A stretch of DNA of 49,305 nt from an uncultured Planctomycetota bacterium (GCA_903892045.1 CAITGX010000061.1:1-49305); one strand, 5' to 3'. Counted from the stretch's first letter, positions 17,475 through 25,877 are shown. Notes: generated by a model from the letters alone, not told the origin. Made by a program: numbers and translations.

Positions 17475-17756
17475 ATGTCGGTGCCCCGCCTCGAGTTGTT
17501 CCTCCATGGTTCGTCCCGCGCCGGACGCGAGGCACGCGCACAGGTGGAGAGCCTGCGCAGCCAGCTCGCGGGCGCACCGCTCGAGCTCACGATCACGGAC
17601 CTCGAGCGCCAGCCCGAGGCCGGCAAGGCCCTCGGCGTCCTGCTGACGCCGACGCTCGTGCGACGCGATCTGCCGGGCCAGCCGCGCGCGTTCGGCAGCT
17701 TCGCCGACGTCGGCGCGACCTTGCGCGCGCTGTCGCTCGCGGAGGGGAACGCGTGA
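17475..17756 (+). CDS. Stand-alone KaiB-like protein
   Basis: A 93-residue protein with the thioredoxin-like KaiB fold: beta strand RLELFLHGSSRAG, helix AREARAQVESLRSQLAG, strand LELTITDLERQPEAGKALGVLLTPTLVRRDL, then QPRAFGSFADVGATLRALSL. This lines up with cyanobacterial KaiB (LKLYVAGNTP, LKVIDVLKNP, ILATPTLAK, RRIIGDLSD). GGAG lies 7 nt before the ATG. KaiB in cyanobacteria binds KaiC and switches signalling output in the circadian oscillator. No KaiA or KaiC is in this window. The stop overlaps the start of a PAS-GGDEF-EAL gene (GTGA), so the likely partner is that protein. Known KaiB-domain sensory kinases (SasA) make a sensory role plausible, but it is an inference. Confidence 0.85.
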   Translation: MSVPRLELFLHGSSRAGREARAQVESLRSQLAGAPLELTITDLERQPEAGKALGVLLTPTLVRRDLPGQPRAFGSFADVGATLRALSLAEGNA

Positions 17757-19813
17757 GCGAGCCGCTGGAAGAACGCCCCTACGAGCTGGTCCCGCAGCGG
17801 CCGCCGGCCGACCGCCTCGAGCCGTGGGTCGAAGTCGACAGCGAGGCGCTCGTGGCACTCGACGCGCAGGGCAGGATCGGCGCCCTGAACTCCGCGGCGG
17901 CCCGGCTGTTCGGTGCCACGCGCGAAGAGCTGCTCGGAACACGCCTCGGGACGCCCCTCACCGCGGCGGGCACGGCCGAGCTGGTGCTGCGCCGCGACGG
18001 GCAGCCTGCCGTGACGCTCGAACTCACGCCTCTCGGCGATCACTCCGGGCGCCGCTGGCTGCGCCTGCGTGACATCACGCGACTCGCCACCCTGCGCGAG
18101 AAGCTCGCGACGGAGAACGAGCGCGCGGCGCTGCTGGAGAGCGCCGCGAACGACGGGCTGTGGCACTGGGACCTCGCCGCCGATCGCGCGCACTTCTCGG
18201 CGCGCTGGCGCGAATTGCTCGGCCTCGGCAACGAGCCGCTCGACGACTCGATCGCCGAGTGGCTCGACCGCGTGCACCCCGAGGACCGTGAGCGGGTCCA
18301 GGGCGCGCTGCGCGCGCACCTCGACGGTGACACCGTGCTGTTCGAGTGCGAGCACCGCATCCAGCACCATGGCGGCACGTGGCGCTGGATGCTCTGCCGC
18401 GGACGCGCCTCGCGCGACGCGGAGGGCAAGCCGCGCCAGTTCGCGGGCTCGCTGAGCGACGTCACGCACCGGCGCCTCGCGGAGGAGCAGCTCGCCCACC
18501 GTTCCTTCTACGACACGCTCACCGAGCTGCCGAACCGCGCGCTGTTCCACGACCGGCTGCGCCATGCGCTGCGGCGCGCCGCGCGCCGCGCCGACTATGT
18601 GTTCGCGGTCCTGTTCCTCGACCTCGATCGCTTCAAGGTGATCAACGAGAGCCTCGGTCACTTCGCCGGCGATCGCCTGCTGGTGATGATCGCGCGGCGT
18701 CTCGAGCTCTCGCTGCGCCCCGGCGACAGCGTCGCTCGACTCGGCGGCGACGAGTTCGCGATCCTGCTCGACGACATCCGCGACGCTTCCGACGCGATCA
18801 AGGTCGCCGACCGCGTGCACGGCGAGCTCTCGGCACCGTTCAACATCGGCGGACAGGAGCTGTTCGTCAGCTCCTCGATCGGCATCGCCACCTCGCTCAC
18901 GGGCTACCAGCGCCCCGAAGACGTGCTGCGCGACGCGGACACCGCCATGTACCGCGCCAAGGCCTCCGGCCGCGCACGGCACGCGCTGTTCGACACGGCC
19001 ATGCACGCCCACGCCGTGCAGCAGCTGCAGATCGAACGCGACCTGCGACGCGCCGTCGAGCGGCACGAGATGCGGGTCCACTACCAGCCGATCATCTCGC
19101 TGGCCACGGGTCGCATCGGAGGCTTCGAGGCCCTCGTGCGCTGGACGCACCCCGAGCGCGGCCCGATCTCGCCCGGCGACTTCATCCCGATCGCCGAGGA
19201 GACCGGGCTGATCGTGCCGCTCGGCCGCTGGGTGCTGCGCCAAGCCTGCATGGAGCTCGCGAGCTGGCAGCGCAAGCTGGGCAACCCGCGCGTCTGCACG
19301 CTGTCCGTGAACCTTTCGAGCAAGCAGCTCAACCAGCCGGACCTCGCGCACCAGATCGCGCAGATCCTGGTCGAGACCGGAGTGTCCGGCGATCAGCTCC
19401 AGCTCGAGATCACCGAGAGCGCGATCCTCGAGCATCCCGACGCGGCCAAGACCATCCTGCTCAAGCTCAAGGAGCTCGGCCTCAAGCTCTCGATCGACGA
19501 CTTTGGCACGGGCTACTCGTCGCTCTCCTACCTGCAGCGCTTCCCGATCGACTCGCTCAAGATCGATCGCTCCTTCGTGCAGCACCTCGGACAGGAGCGC
19601 GGCATCGAGAGCGACGACGCGCGCATCGCGCGCACGATCGTGATGATCGGCCGCAACCTCGGGAAGAGCGTCGTGGCCGAGGGCGTGGAGACCGCGGCCC
19701 AGCTCTCGCTGATGCGCTCGGTCGAGTGCGATCACGCGCAGGGCTTCTTCTTCTCGAAGGCCGTCGACGGCGACAGCGCCCTGGCGCTGGTCGCCGCGGA
19801 CCGGCGCTGGTAG
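17753..19813 (+). CDS. PAS-PAS-GGDEF-EAL cyclic-di-GMP enzyme
   Basis: A 686-residue cytoplasmic signalling protein without transmembrane segments. Two PAS domains (about 25-115 and 125-245; the second is PAS_3-like with GLWHWDLAADRAHFSARW and WLDRVHPEDRERV) precede a GGDEF domain with intact active site RLGGDEFAIL and an RPGD inhibitory I-site 5 residues upstream. The EAL domain has its signature EALVRW, NLSSKQL, EITESAIL, DDFGTGYSSLSYL, KIDRSFV and VVAEGVET, so both synthesis and breakdown of c-di-GMP look possible. The GTG start overlaps the stop of the KaiB-like gene. I propose that the KaiB-like protein modulates it through the N-terminal PAS region; this is an inference from gene coupling. 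Confidence 0.95.
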   Translation: MSEPLEERPYELVPQRPPADRLEPWVEVDSEALVALDAQGRIGALNSAAARLFGATREELLGTRLGTPLTAAGTAELVLRRDGQPAVTLELTPLGDHSGRRWLRLRDITRLATLREKLATENERAALLESAANDGLWHWDLAADRAHFSARWRELLGLGNEPLDDSIAEWLDRVHPEDRERVQGALRAHLDGDTVLFECEHRIQHHGGTWRWMLCRGRASRDAEGKPRQFAGSLSDVTHRRLAEEQLAHRSFYDTLTELPNRALFHDRLRHALRRAARRADYVFAVLFLDLDRFKVINESLGHFAGDRLLVMIARRLELSLRPGDSVARLGGDEFAILLDDIRDASDAIKVADRVHGELSAPFNIGGQELFVSSSIGIATSLTGYQRPEDVLRDADTAMYRAKASGRARHALFDTAMHAHAVQQLQIERDLRRAVERHEMRVHYQPIISLATGRIGGFEALVRWTHPERGPISPGDFIPIAEETGLIVPLGRWVLRQACMELASWQRKLGNPRVCTLSVNLSSKQLNQPDLAHQIAQILVETGVSGDQLQLEITESAILEHPDAAKTILLKLKELGLKLSIDDFGTGYSSLSYLQRFPIDSLKIDRSFVQHLGQERGIESDDARIARTIVMIGRNLGKSVVAEGVETAAQLSLMRSVECDHAQGFFFSKAVDGDSALALVAADRRW

Positions 19814-19921
19814 CCGCCCCGCCTCGCGGGGGCACCGTGCGCGCCTCGGACCGACCCCGCGCTCCAGCTTGGCCACGCCTCCGTCCGATCCGCCCGTGCG
19901 ACCGCCTGCGCGCGGCTCGCC

Positions 19922-19950
19922 TTGACTTCCAAGCACATCCCGCGGAGCAT
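19922..19950 (+). promoter_or_regulatory. Weak sigma-70-like promoter candidate
   Basis: TTGACT and GAGCAT are separated by 17 nt, about 60 nt before the start of the exported dehydrogenase-like gene. The -35 box is good but the -10 box matches the consensus at only 3 of 6 positions, so this is a weak candidate. Confidence 0.22.
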
Positions 19951-20012
19951 GGAGGGCCGTTGGCGCGGCTGCGCGCCGCGTTCCTCCGGTCCCGCACCCT
20001 CGACCCCGCCCC

Positions 20013-21848
20013 ATGCGCCACTTCACCCAGGCCGCGGCCCTCGCCGCGCTCGCCCTCGCGGCCGCCACTCCCTCGGCCGTCGCCCAGACGCTGCAGGCCA
20101 CGCTGTTCAAGAACGGCTTCTCGCAGCCGGTGTTCCTGTGCTCGCCTCCGGGCGACACGACGCGCCAGTTCGTCGTCGAGCAGGGCGGCAAGATCCGCAT
20201 CATCAAGAATGGCGTCACGCTGACGACCAACTTCCTGAACCTCGGCACGGCTGCGAGCGGTGGCCTCGCCAAGATCTCCACCGGCAGCGAGCGCGGCCTC
20301 CTCGGCCTCGCGTTCCACCCGAACTACGCGCAGAACGGCTACTTCTACGTGAACTACACGGCCGCCGGCAGCGGTGCGACGGTGGTCGCTCGCTATCAGG
20401 TCAGCTCGACGAACCCGGACGTCGCGGCCACCACCGAGACGGTGCTGCTCACGATCGCGCAGCCCTTCTCCAACCACAACGGCGGCTGCATCCAGTTCGG
20501 CCTCGACGGCAAGCTCTACATCGGCATGGGCGACGGCGGCAGCGCCAACGACCCCAACAACGCCGCGCAGAACACCAACTCGCTGCTCGGCAAGATGCTG
20601 CGCCTCGACGTCAACCTGCCGGCCCCGTACATCCCGGTCGACAACCCCTATGTGGGCGCCGGTGCCCCGCTCGACGAGATCTGGCACATCGGACTGCGCA
20701 ACCCGTTCCGCTTCAGCTTCGACCGCCAGACCGGTGACATGTACATCGGCGACGTCGGCCAGAACGCGGTCGAGGAGATCGACTTCGCGCCCGCCGGCGC
20801 GAGCGGACGCAACTTCGGCTGGCGTTGCATGGAAGGTACGGCGAGCACGGGCCTCACCGGCTGCACCCCGAACTCCCCGGCCCTCACGCCCCCGCTGCGC
20901 GACTACACGCAGGCCTCGGGCGGCCACTGCTCGGCCATCGGCGGCTACGTCTACCGCGGCTCGACCATCTGTGGCCTGCAGGGCACCTACTTCTACGCGG
21001 ACTACTGCTCGAGCGCGATCTGGTCGCTGCGCTACGTGAACGGCGTGGTCTCGAACTTCACGCTGCGCACCACGGAGCTCGAGCCCGCCGGAACGCCCAC
21101 GATCAGCTCGATCAGCTCGTTCGGCGAAGACGCCAGCGGCGAGATCTACATTCTCGATTACACGGACGGCGAGATCTACCGCATCGACCCCGCCGGCGGC
21201 GCCCTCGACTGCAACACCAACGGCATCGCCGACGGCTGCGACCTGCAGAACGGTACCTCGCTCGACTGCAACGCGAATGGGCTTCCGGACGAGTGCGACA
21301 TCGCGAACGGTACGGCGGACTGCAACGGCAACGGCCGCCCCGACAGCTGCGACATCGCCTCGGGCGCCGCGGACGTCAACGCCAACGGCATCCCCGACAG
21401 CTGCGAGTGCCAAGGTGGTACGCCTCCGGCCATCTATTGCACGGCCAAGATGAACAGTCAGTTCTGCGTGCCGGCGATCGGCTTCCAGGGCAACCCGAGC
21501 CTCTCGGGCACGGGCCCCTTCCGCATCACCGCCACGAACCTGCTCAACAACAAGCAGGGACTGCTGTTCTACGGCCACGCACAGGCCGCCGTCCCCTTCC
21601 AGGGCGGCACGCTGTGCGTGCAGAGCCCGGTCAAGCGCACCGCTGCGAGCAGCACGGGCGGCAGCGCCACGGGCAACAACTGCACCGGAACCTTCAACTA
21701 CGACTTCAAGGCCCTGATCAGCTCGGGCGTCGATCCTGTGCTGCAGGTCGTCGGCCAGTCGGTCAACGCCCAGATCTGGAGCCGTGACCCGGCCGACGCC
21801 TTCACGACGAACCTGACCAACGCGGTCCGGTTCCAGATCTGCCAGTAG
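20013..21848 (+). CDS. Exported glucose/sorbosone-dehydrogenase-like propeller protein
   Basis: 611 residues. Signal peptide MRHFTQAAALAALALAAATPSAVA. Residues about 25-390 form a PQQ-type glucose/sorbosone dehydrogenase beta-propeller: GFSQPVFLCSPPGDTTRQFVVEQGGKIRII, SERGLLGLAFHPNYAQNGYFYVNYT, SNHNGGCIQFGLDGKLYIGMGDGG and LDEIWHIGLRNPFRFSFDRQTGDMYIGDVGQNAVEEID. The His of the NHNGG motif corresponds to the catalytic base of soluble glucose dehydrogenase. Next come four DCNxNGxxDxCD-type repeats (about 395-465), probably a calcium-binding spacer. The last ~140 residues are the shared planctomycete-style module (GLLFYGHA, GGTLCVQSPVKR, IWSRDP). Probable extracellular sugar dehydrogenase, substrate unknown. 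A strong hairpin follows the stop. Confidence 0.87.
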   Translation: MRHFTQAAALAALALAAATPSAVAQTLQATLFKNGFSQPVFLCSPPGDTTRQFVVEQGGKIRIIKNGVTLTTNFLNLGTAASGGLAKISTGSERGLLGLAFHPNYAQNGYFYVNYTAAGSGATVVARYQVSSTNPDVAATTETVLLTIAQPFSNHNGGCIQFGLDGKLYIGMGDGGSANDPNNAAQNTNSLLGKMLRLDVNLPAPYIPVDNPYVGAGAPLDEIWHIGLRNPFRFSFDRQTGDMYIGDVGQNAVEEIDFAPAGASGRNFGWRCMEGTASTGLTGCTPNSPALTPPLRDYTQASGGHCSAIGGYVYRGSTICGLQGTYFYADYCSSAIWSLRYVNGVVSNFTLRTTELEPAGTPTISSISSFGEDASGEIYILDYTDGEIYRIDPAGGALDCNTNGIADGCDLQNGTSLDCNANGLPDECDIANGTADCNGNGRPDSCDIASGAADVNANGIPDSCECQGGTPPAIYCTAKMNSQFCVPAIGFQGNPSLSGTGPFRITATNLLNNKQGLLFYGHAQAAVPFQGGTLCVQSPVKRTAASSTGGSATGNNCTGTFNYDFKALISSGVDPVLQVVGQSVNAQIWSRDPADAFTTNLTNAVRFQICQ

Positions 21849-21868
21849 CGCTCCCGACCGATCCTTCC

Positions 21869-21901
21869 GGGGCCGGCGCGCCGTTGCGGCGCGCCGGCCC
21901 C
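21869..21901 (+). terminator. 14-bp perfect hairpin after the propeller gene
   Basis: GGGGCCGGCGCGCC, loop GTTGC, then its exact reverse complement, beginning 20 nt after the stop codon. The stem is perfect over 14 bp and entirely G/C. What follows (GTCGCTTTCCC) is only a weak T-tract, so intrinsic termination is likely but not certain; the hairpin may also protect the mRNA 3' end. Confidence 0.65.
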
Positions 21902-22180
21902 GTCGCTTTCCCCCCCTTGCGACTTCAGGGCCGCCACCTCGCGTTGGGCGCGTGGATGGTGTGCGCGGACCACCCTGCGTCCGCGTGGTCGCAGGAGGAC
22001 GCTCTCGACGCCCGCCGCGAAACTGCAGCGGATAGCCCCAATTCCGCGCGCGGCGCTGGATTCAGTCCGTCGGAGGGCCTCTGTTCCCAGGAACGTGCTG
22101 TCCAGTTCCGCTCGCGCGTGTCACTTCCCTGTGAGGGCGGCGTCGCGGATGGCGCGACCCTCCCAACCGAGTCCGCAACC
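21902..22180. other. Intergenic region before the FG-GAP gene
   Basis: Between the hairpin at 21869-21901 and the ATG at 22181 the sequence should hold the promoter of the FG-GAP gene. The ORF track runs a plus frame through it from 21884, but its codons give an unrecognisable Arg/Ser-rich peptide and the signal peptide begins only at 22181. I see no clear promoter boxes or RNA gene. Confidence 0.4.
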
Positions 22181-23893
22181 ATGAGGCACACCGACGCCCC
22201 CCTGCTGCTCGTCGCCTGCACCCTTGCCGTCCCCTGCTTGGGGCAGACCCAGATCTTCTCGAACTCTGGCGCGAATGCGGATGTCGCTCGCGGTCAGTCC
22301 GTCGCCGGTGGCGCGGATTTCGATGGCGACGGCTTCGACGACCTCGTCGTTGGTACCCCGCGCGCCGACACGTCCGGCAAGACCGACAACGGGCTCGTGC
22401 AGGCCATCTCCGGCCAGACCGGAGCAGTCCTGTTCCAGCGCGCGGGCGACAGCTCGGACGACCAGTTCGGTTGGAGCCTCGCGCTCGCCGGGGACGTGGA
22501 CAACGACGGCGTGGTGGACGTCATCGTGGGCGCCCCGTTCGCGGCGAACGCGAGTGGCGTCGCCACCGGTATGGCCCGCGTGCTCTCGGGCGCCACAGGC
22601 TCGATCCTGCGCACGTTCTACGGACTCGCCGCCGACGATCGCTTCGGCTGGCCCGTCGATGGCGCCATCGACACCAACAACGACAGCTTCGCAGACGTGA
22701 TCATCGGGGCACCCGACGGAGACACGACCCAGATCAGCGGCTGTGGCTACGTGAGCACGTACTCGGGCGCGAACGGCGCGCTGTTGCTGCGCATCCTCGG
22801 CACCACGGTATCCGCTCGTTTCGGCGCTGCGGTGGCGGTGATCGGGGACATCACGGCCGATGGCCGTCGCGACTTCGCCGTCGGAGCGCCCGGCCATGCT
22901 GGCAAGGGCCGCGTGACGGCCTACAACGGATTGTCGGTCACCGGCTCGTTGCTCGTGCCCTGGTCCTTCGACGGCGCGAACGCCGGCGACGAATTCGGCT
23001 GCGCCATCGACGGCCTGTTCGACATCAACGGAGACGGGTTCGGCGAAGTGGCCTGCGGCGCGCGAGGCGAGGACTCACCGAGCGCCACGGACGCGGGATC
23101 CGTGACGATCATCGGCGGCTTGGCCGGAGGTCAGGCCGCAAAGGTGTTCGGAGCGGCAGCCGCTGCGAATCTCGGCTCCAGCGTGGCGGTGATCGGTAAC
23201 GTGAACAACTTCGTGGCGCGCGACATCCTTGCTGGCGCTCCAGGCCTCGACATGGTGCTGGTGATCGATTCGGCTACGGGTGCGCCCTTGATCGAGCTCT
23301 ATGGCCAGAACGGGACGCGCTTCGGTCAGGCGGTCTCGGATGCCGGTGACTTCAACAACGATGGGGCCGTCGACTTCGCCGTGGGCCAGCCGGGTTTCGA
23401 TGCTTCCGGCTTGCCGAACAACGGGCGCGCGGTGGTGTACTCGTCCACGCCGTGGGTCACGCGCTACTGCACCTCGGGGACGAGCAGCAACGGCTGCACT
23501 CCGACGCTCTCGTGGTCGGGCCTGCCGTACGCATCGGCAACCTCTGGGTTCCTGCTGACGGCGAGCGGCCTCGAAGGCCAGAAGTCCGGCCTGTTCTTCT
23601 ACGGACTCAGCGGGCGCCAACCGGTCCCGATCGTGTGGGGCAACAGCTCCAGCTTCCTGTGCGTCAAGGCCCCCACTCAGCGCTGCGTGGCGCTGTCCAC
23701 GGCGGGCAACGCGGGCTCCTGCAACGGCTTCCTCGTCTTCGACTGGCTGTCCTACCGCTCCGCGAATCCGACGGCACTCGGTGGCCCGCTGAATGCCGGC
23801 GAGCTCGTGCAGGCCCAGGGCTGGTACCGCGATCCGCCGAGCGCGAAGACTACGCAGCTCACCAACGCGGTGGAGTTCCTGCTCGCGCCTTGA
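22181..23893 (+). CDS. Exported FG-GAP (integrin-alpha-like) repeat protein
   Basis: 570 residues from the ATG at 22181. Signal peptide MRHTDAPLLLVACTLAVPCLGQ, then about seven FG-GAP repeats forming an integrin-alpha-like beta-propeller. Examples are GADFDGDGFDDLVVGTP, GDVDNDGVVDVIVGAP, IDTNNDSFADVIIGAP, GDITADGRRDFAVGAP and GDFNNDGAVDFAVGQP; the DxDxDGxxD motifs are calcium-binding loops. The C-terminal ~145 residues are the module shared with other exported proteins in this window (YCTSGTSSNGCTPTLSWSGLP, LFFYGLSG, FLCVKAPTQR, GWYRDPP). The protein is likely displayed or secreted and may mediate adhesion or ligand binding. No catalytic motif is seen. It starts well downstream of the ORF-track start because the preceding 99 codons look non-coding. 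Confidence 0.88.
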   Translation: MRHTDAPLLLVACTLAVPCLGQTQIFSNSGANADVARGQSVAGGADFDGDGFDDLVVGTPRADTSGKTDNGLVQAISGQTGAVLFQRAGDSSDDQFGWSLALAGDVDNDGVVDVIVGAPFAANASGVATGMARVLSGATGSILRTFYGLAADDRFGWPVDGAIDTNNDSFADVIIGAPDGDTTQISGCGYVSTYSGANGALLLRILGTTVSARFGAAVAVIGDITADGRRDFAVGAPGHAGKGRVTAYNGLSVTGSLLVPWSFDGANAGDEFGCAIDGLFDINGDGFGEVACGARGEDSPSATDAGSVTIIGGLAGGQAAKVFGAAAAANLGSSVAVIGNVNNFVARDILAGAPGLDMVLVIDSATGAPLIELYGQNGTRFGQAVSDAGDFNNDGAVDFAVGQPGFDASGLPNNGRAVVYSSTPWVTRYCTSGTSSNGCTPTLSWSGLPYASATSGFLLTASGLEGQKSGLFFYGLSGRQPVPIVWGNSSSFLCVKAPTQRCVALSTAGNAGSCNGFLVFDWLSYRSANPTALGGPLNAGELVQAQGWYRDPPSAKTTQLTNAVEFLLAP

Positions 23894-24335
23894 TTGCAAA
23901 GCTCCCGCAGGTCTCGCGGGCCACGGGCGCGCGAATCTCCGCAGGCCGCACGCGGCATCAGCAGGTCCGTTCGTGAGCCAAGGGTGCACTCAGCTCCAGT
24001 GACTCGTCTCGAGTAAGGCGGCTTGTGAGCCGCATCGAGAGTGCGGAGCCAACTGGCCATCGTACTACTGCGGGCGAGTCGCGCGCTTCAGCCCGTGCAG
24101 GCGCCCAACCCGAGAGTCCTCGCCTGACGCGCTCCTCGAGACTCTGGCTGAGCCCGCAGCGAATGCCGTGCGTGCCTCGCCGATGCGAGCCAGCGCCTTG
24201 CAACGAAGAGACGGCATGAGCCACTCGAAAGGCCCGGCCGATCGCATCGCAGATGCGGCACGCGCGGACACTCGACCTGCGCGAGGGGCGGCGGAACGCC
24301 CGCGATCCGCGCAGGGCACTGCTCGAGAAAAAGCC
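23894..24335. other. Convergent intergenic region with a hairpin, no gene seen
   Basis: This stretch lies between the convergent FG-GAP gene and the minus-strand exported protein. Overlapping short ORFs on both strands have mixed codon use and no recognisable protein. A two-part stem-loop is at 24007-24040 (listed separately). No tRNA or known RNA gene is recognised. At about 440 bases it is long for a convergent gap in this compact region, so a small RNA or degraded gene is possible. Confidence 0.4.
24007..24040 (+). other. Imperfect stem-loop downstream of FG-GAP gene
   Basis: TCTCGA pairs with TCGAGA (outer 6 bp) and GCGGCT pairs with AGCCGC (inner 6 bp) around a TGTG loop, 114 nt after the FG-GAP stop. 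No T-tract follows. It may be a weak terminator or part of a small RNA; the orientation is arbitrary. Confidence 0.3.
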
Positions 24336-24368
24336 GAGCGGCGCCTCCCACGCGGGGAGGCGCCGCTC
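24336..24368 (-). terminator. Intrinsic terminator of the 24413-25795 gene
   Basis: On the minus strand GAGCGGCGCCTCCC and its exact complement make a 14-bp stem with a 5-nt loop, followed directly by GGCTTTTTC. The T-run sits on the minus-strand side only. The hairpin starts 44 nt past the stop of the minus-strand exported protein gene. This is a good rho-independent terminator and has the same stem and loop sizes as the hairpin at 21869. Confidence 0.85.
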
Positions 24369-24412
24369 GTTGTGCTCGCTGCGGCGATCACGCGGACCGC
24401 CGCGCTAGCCGA

Positions 24413-25795
24413 TCACGGGCAGAGCGTGATCTCGAGGGCGTCCGACAGGTGCGTCGTCTTCGGAGCCGGCGGGTCGCGGAACCACGCCTGGATGTCGAAG
24501 AGACCGCCAGCGGCGACCGGGAAGCCGGTCTGCAGGGCGAGCGCCGCGTTGATGTCGAGGCTGAGCGTGCCGTCGCAGGCGTTCGCCGTGCCACCCGTCG
24601 CCTGGACGCCCGAGCGGATCGTCGGCGACTTGACGCACAGGAAGCTCGACGACGTCGGGCTCCAGGCCGTGGCCTGACGCGCGATGCCGTAGAAGATCAG
24701 GCCCGTCTTGGCGCCTTCGACGTTGGTCGCGGCGACGATCGCCGGACCGGCGTTGCTGGCGCTCGGGATGCCGCTCTGGAGCGTCATCGTCGCGTTGCAG
24801 CCGTTCGACGTCGTGCCGGCGGTGCAGTAGTTGACGGCCGTGGCCGCGCAACCGCCGCAGGAGCCGTTGTTGCCCATCTTCATGTAGAAGCCGCTGAAGG
24901 GGTTGCCCGGCGCGCCACCGAACCAGTAGCAGCCCGTGCCGCCGCCCGGAGCGGAGACGCAGCCCGTGCCGGCCGAGAGGCCGCCACCGGCGAGGTCGTT
25001 GTCGACGTTGATCCAGAAGCCGTCGTCGTTCGCGAGGCCCGAGCCGCAGGGGTTGCCGTACAGCGGGTCCGCCGAGCACGGCACGTTGTACGTGCACGAA
25101 CCGGGGATCGTGGCGAAGGGCTCGCCCGAGAGCAGGATGCCCTGCGTCACGGTGTTGTCCATCTGCCACGACCAGTTGAAGCGGTCGAGGTCGGCGTTGT
25201 TGTCGTAGATTCCATCGCCGTCCGAGAGCATGCAGAAGCCCGTGTTGCCGAGGTCGAAGCCGACCACCCAGCACTGCAGGCCGCCCGTCGACGTGCCGCC
25301 CGGCATCGTCGCGATCGGCAGCTGGAACACGGCACCCTGCGTCGTCAGCGCCGGCGGGATCGGAGCAGGCGGGAAGCCGCCGCACTGACCACCGAGCGAG
25401 TCATAGAAGCCGACCTTGATGTCGACCGTGCCCGCGGCAGCCGCGGTGCAGTAGCCGACTTCGAAGAACGTGACGTTGTTGTCGGTCGTCGCGCCCGTCG
25501 GGGCCGTACCACCGATGCCGCCGGGGATGCGACCCTCGTCGATGTAGTCCTCGCACACGCCGGTGCCGGTGTAGAAACCGCCGCCGGTCCAGGTGCAGGT
25601 GTTGTCGTAGATGTAGTTGGTGACCGCGCGAACCTGAGCTTCGCGCGCGGGGCTCACCGGCTGGCCGGTGCGCAGGTTGATCACCGGGCCGCGCTGAACG
25701 GCACCGGGAACCGGGTAGACATTGTCCACCTGTTGAGCGAAGCCCGCGCCGCACATCATGGCGGCCGCAGCTGCGATCAGGGTCGAACGAACCAT
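24413..25795 (-). CDS. Exported protein of unknown function with shared C-terminal module
   Basis: 460 residues from the ATG at 25795. An in-frame ATG 6 nt earlier is possible, but CAGGAG is 8 nt from the inner ATG and only 2 nt from the outer one, so the inner start is chosen. Signal peptide MVRSTLIAAAAAMMCGAGFAQ. The central part is Gly/Cys/Asn-rich with beta-type segments (NYIYDNTCTWTGGGFYTGTGVCEDYIDEGRIPGG, DNDLAGGGLSAGTGCV, GCYWFGGAPGNPFSGFYMKMG) and several Cys that may form disulfides. Residues about 320-460 are the module shared with the three other exported proteins (YCTAGTTSNGC, LIFYGIAR, FLCVKSPTIR, AWFRDPPAPKTTHLSDALEI). It has its own promoter candidate and terminator, suggesting a strongly expressed monocistronic unit. 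Function is unknown. Confidence 0.82.
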   Translation of the reverse strand: MVRSTLIAAAAAMMCGAGFAQQVDNVYPVPGAVQRGPVINLRTGQPVSPAREAQVRAVTNYIYDNTCTWTGGGFYTGTGVCEDYIDEGRIPGGIGGTAPTGATTDNNVTFFEVGYCTAAAAGTVDIKVGFYDSLGGQCGGFPPAPIPPALTTQGAVFQLPIATMPGGTSTGGLQCWVVGFDLGNTGFCMLSDGDGIYDNNADLDRFNWSWQMDNTVTQGILLSGEPFATIPGSCTYNVPCSADPLYGNPCGSGLANDDGFWINVDNDLAGGGLSAGTGCVSAPGGGTGCYWFGGAPGNPFSGFYMKMGNNGSCGGCAATAVNYCTAGTTSNGCNATMTLQSGIPSASNAGPAIVAATNVEGAKTGLIFYGIARQATAWSPTSSSFLCVKSPTIRSGVQATGGTANACDGTLSLDINAALALQTGFPVAAGGLFDIQAWFRDPPAPKTTHLSDALEITLCP

Positions 25796-25847
25796 GTACA
25801 TGTCTCCTGAGAAGTGAGTGAAGAGAGGGAGAGAACCTCGGCTTCCA

Positions 25848-25877
25848 AGCCTAACGCCCCCATTTCGAGAGCGTCAA
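25848..25877 (-). promoter_or_regulatory. Sigma-70-like promoter candidate for 24413-25795
   Basis: Read on the minus strand, TTGACG and TAGGCT are 18 nt apart. Transcription would start near 25841, giving a pyrimidine-rich leader of about 45 nt that ends in CAGGAGACATGTAC before the start codon. The -35 box is 5 of 6, the -10 box weaker. Confidence 0.4.

Noticed and set aside
17240-20281. Minus-strand ORF of 1013 codons
   Set aside because: It is antisense to the KaiB-like and GGDEF-EAL genes and shows no recognisable domain.
24168-24677. 169-codon plus ORF
   Set aside because: It crosses the terminator hairpin and the 3' end of the minus-strand exported protein gene and has no domain.
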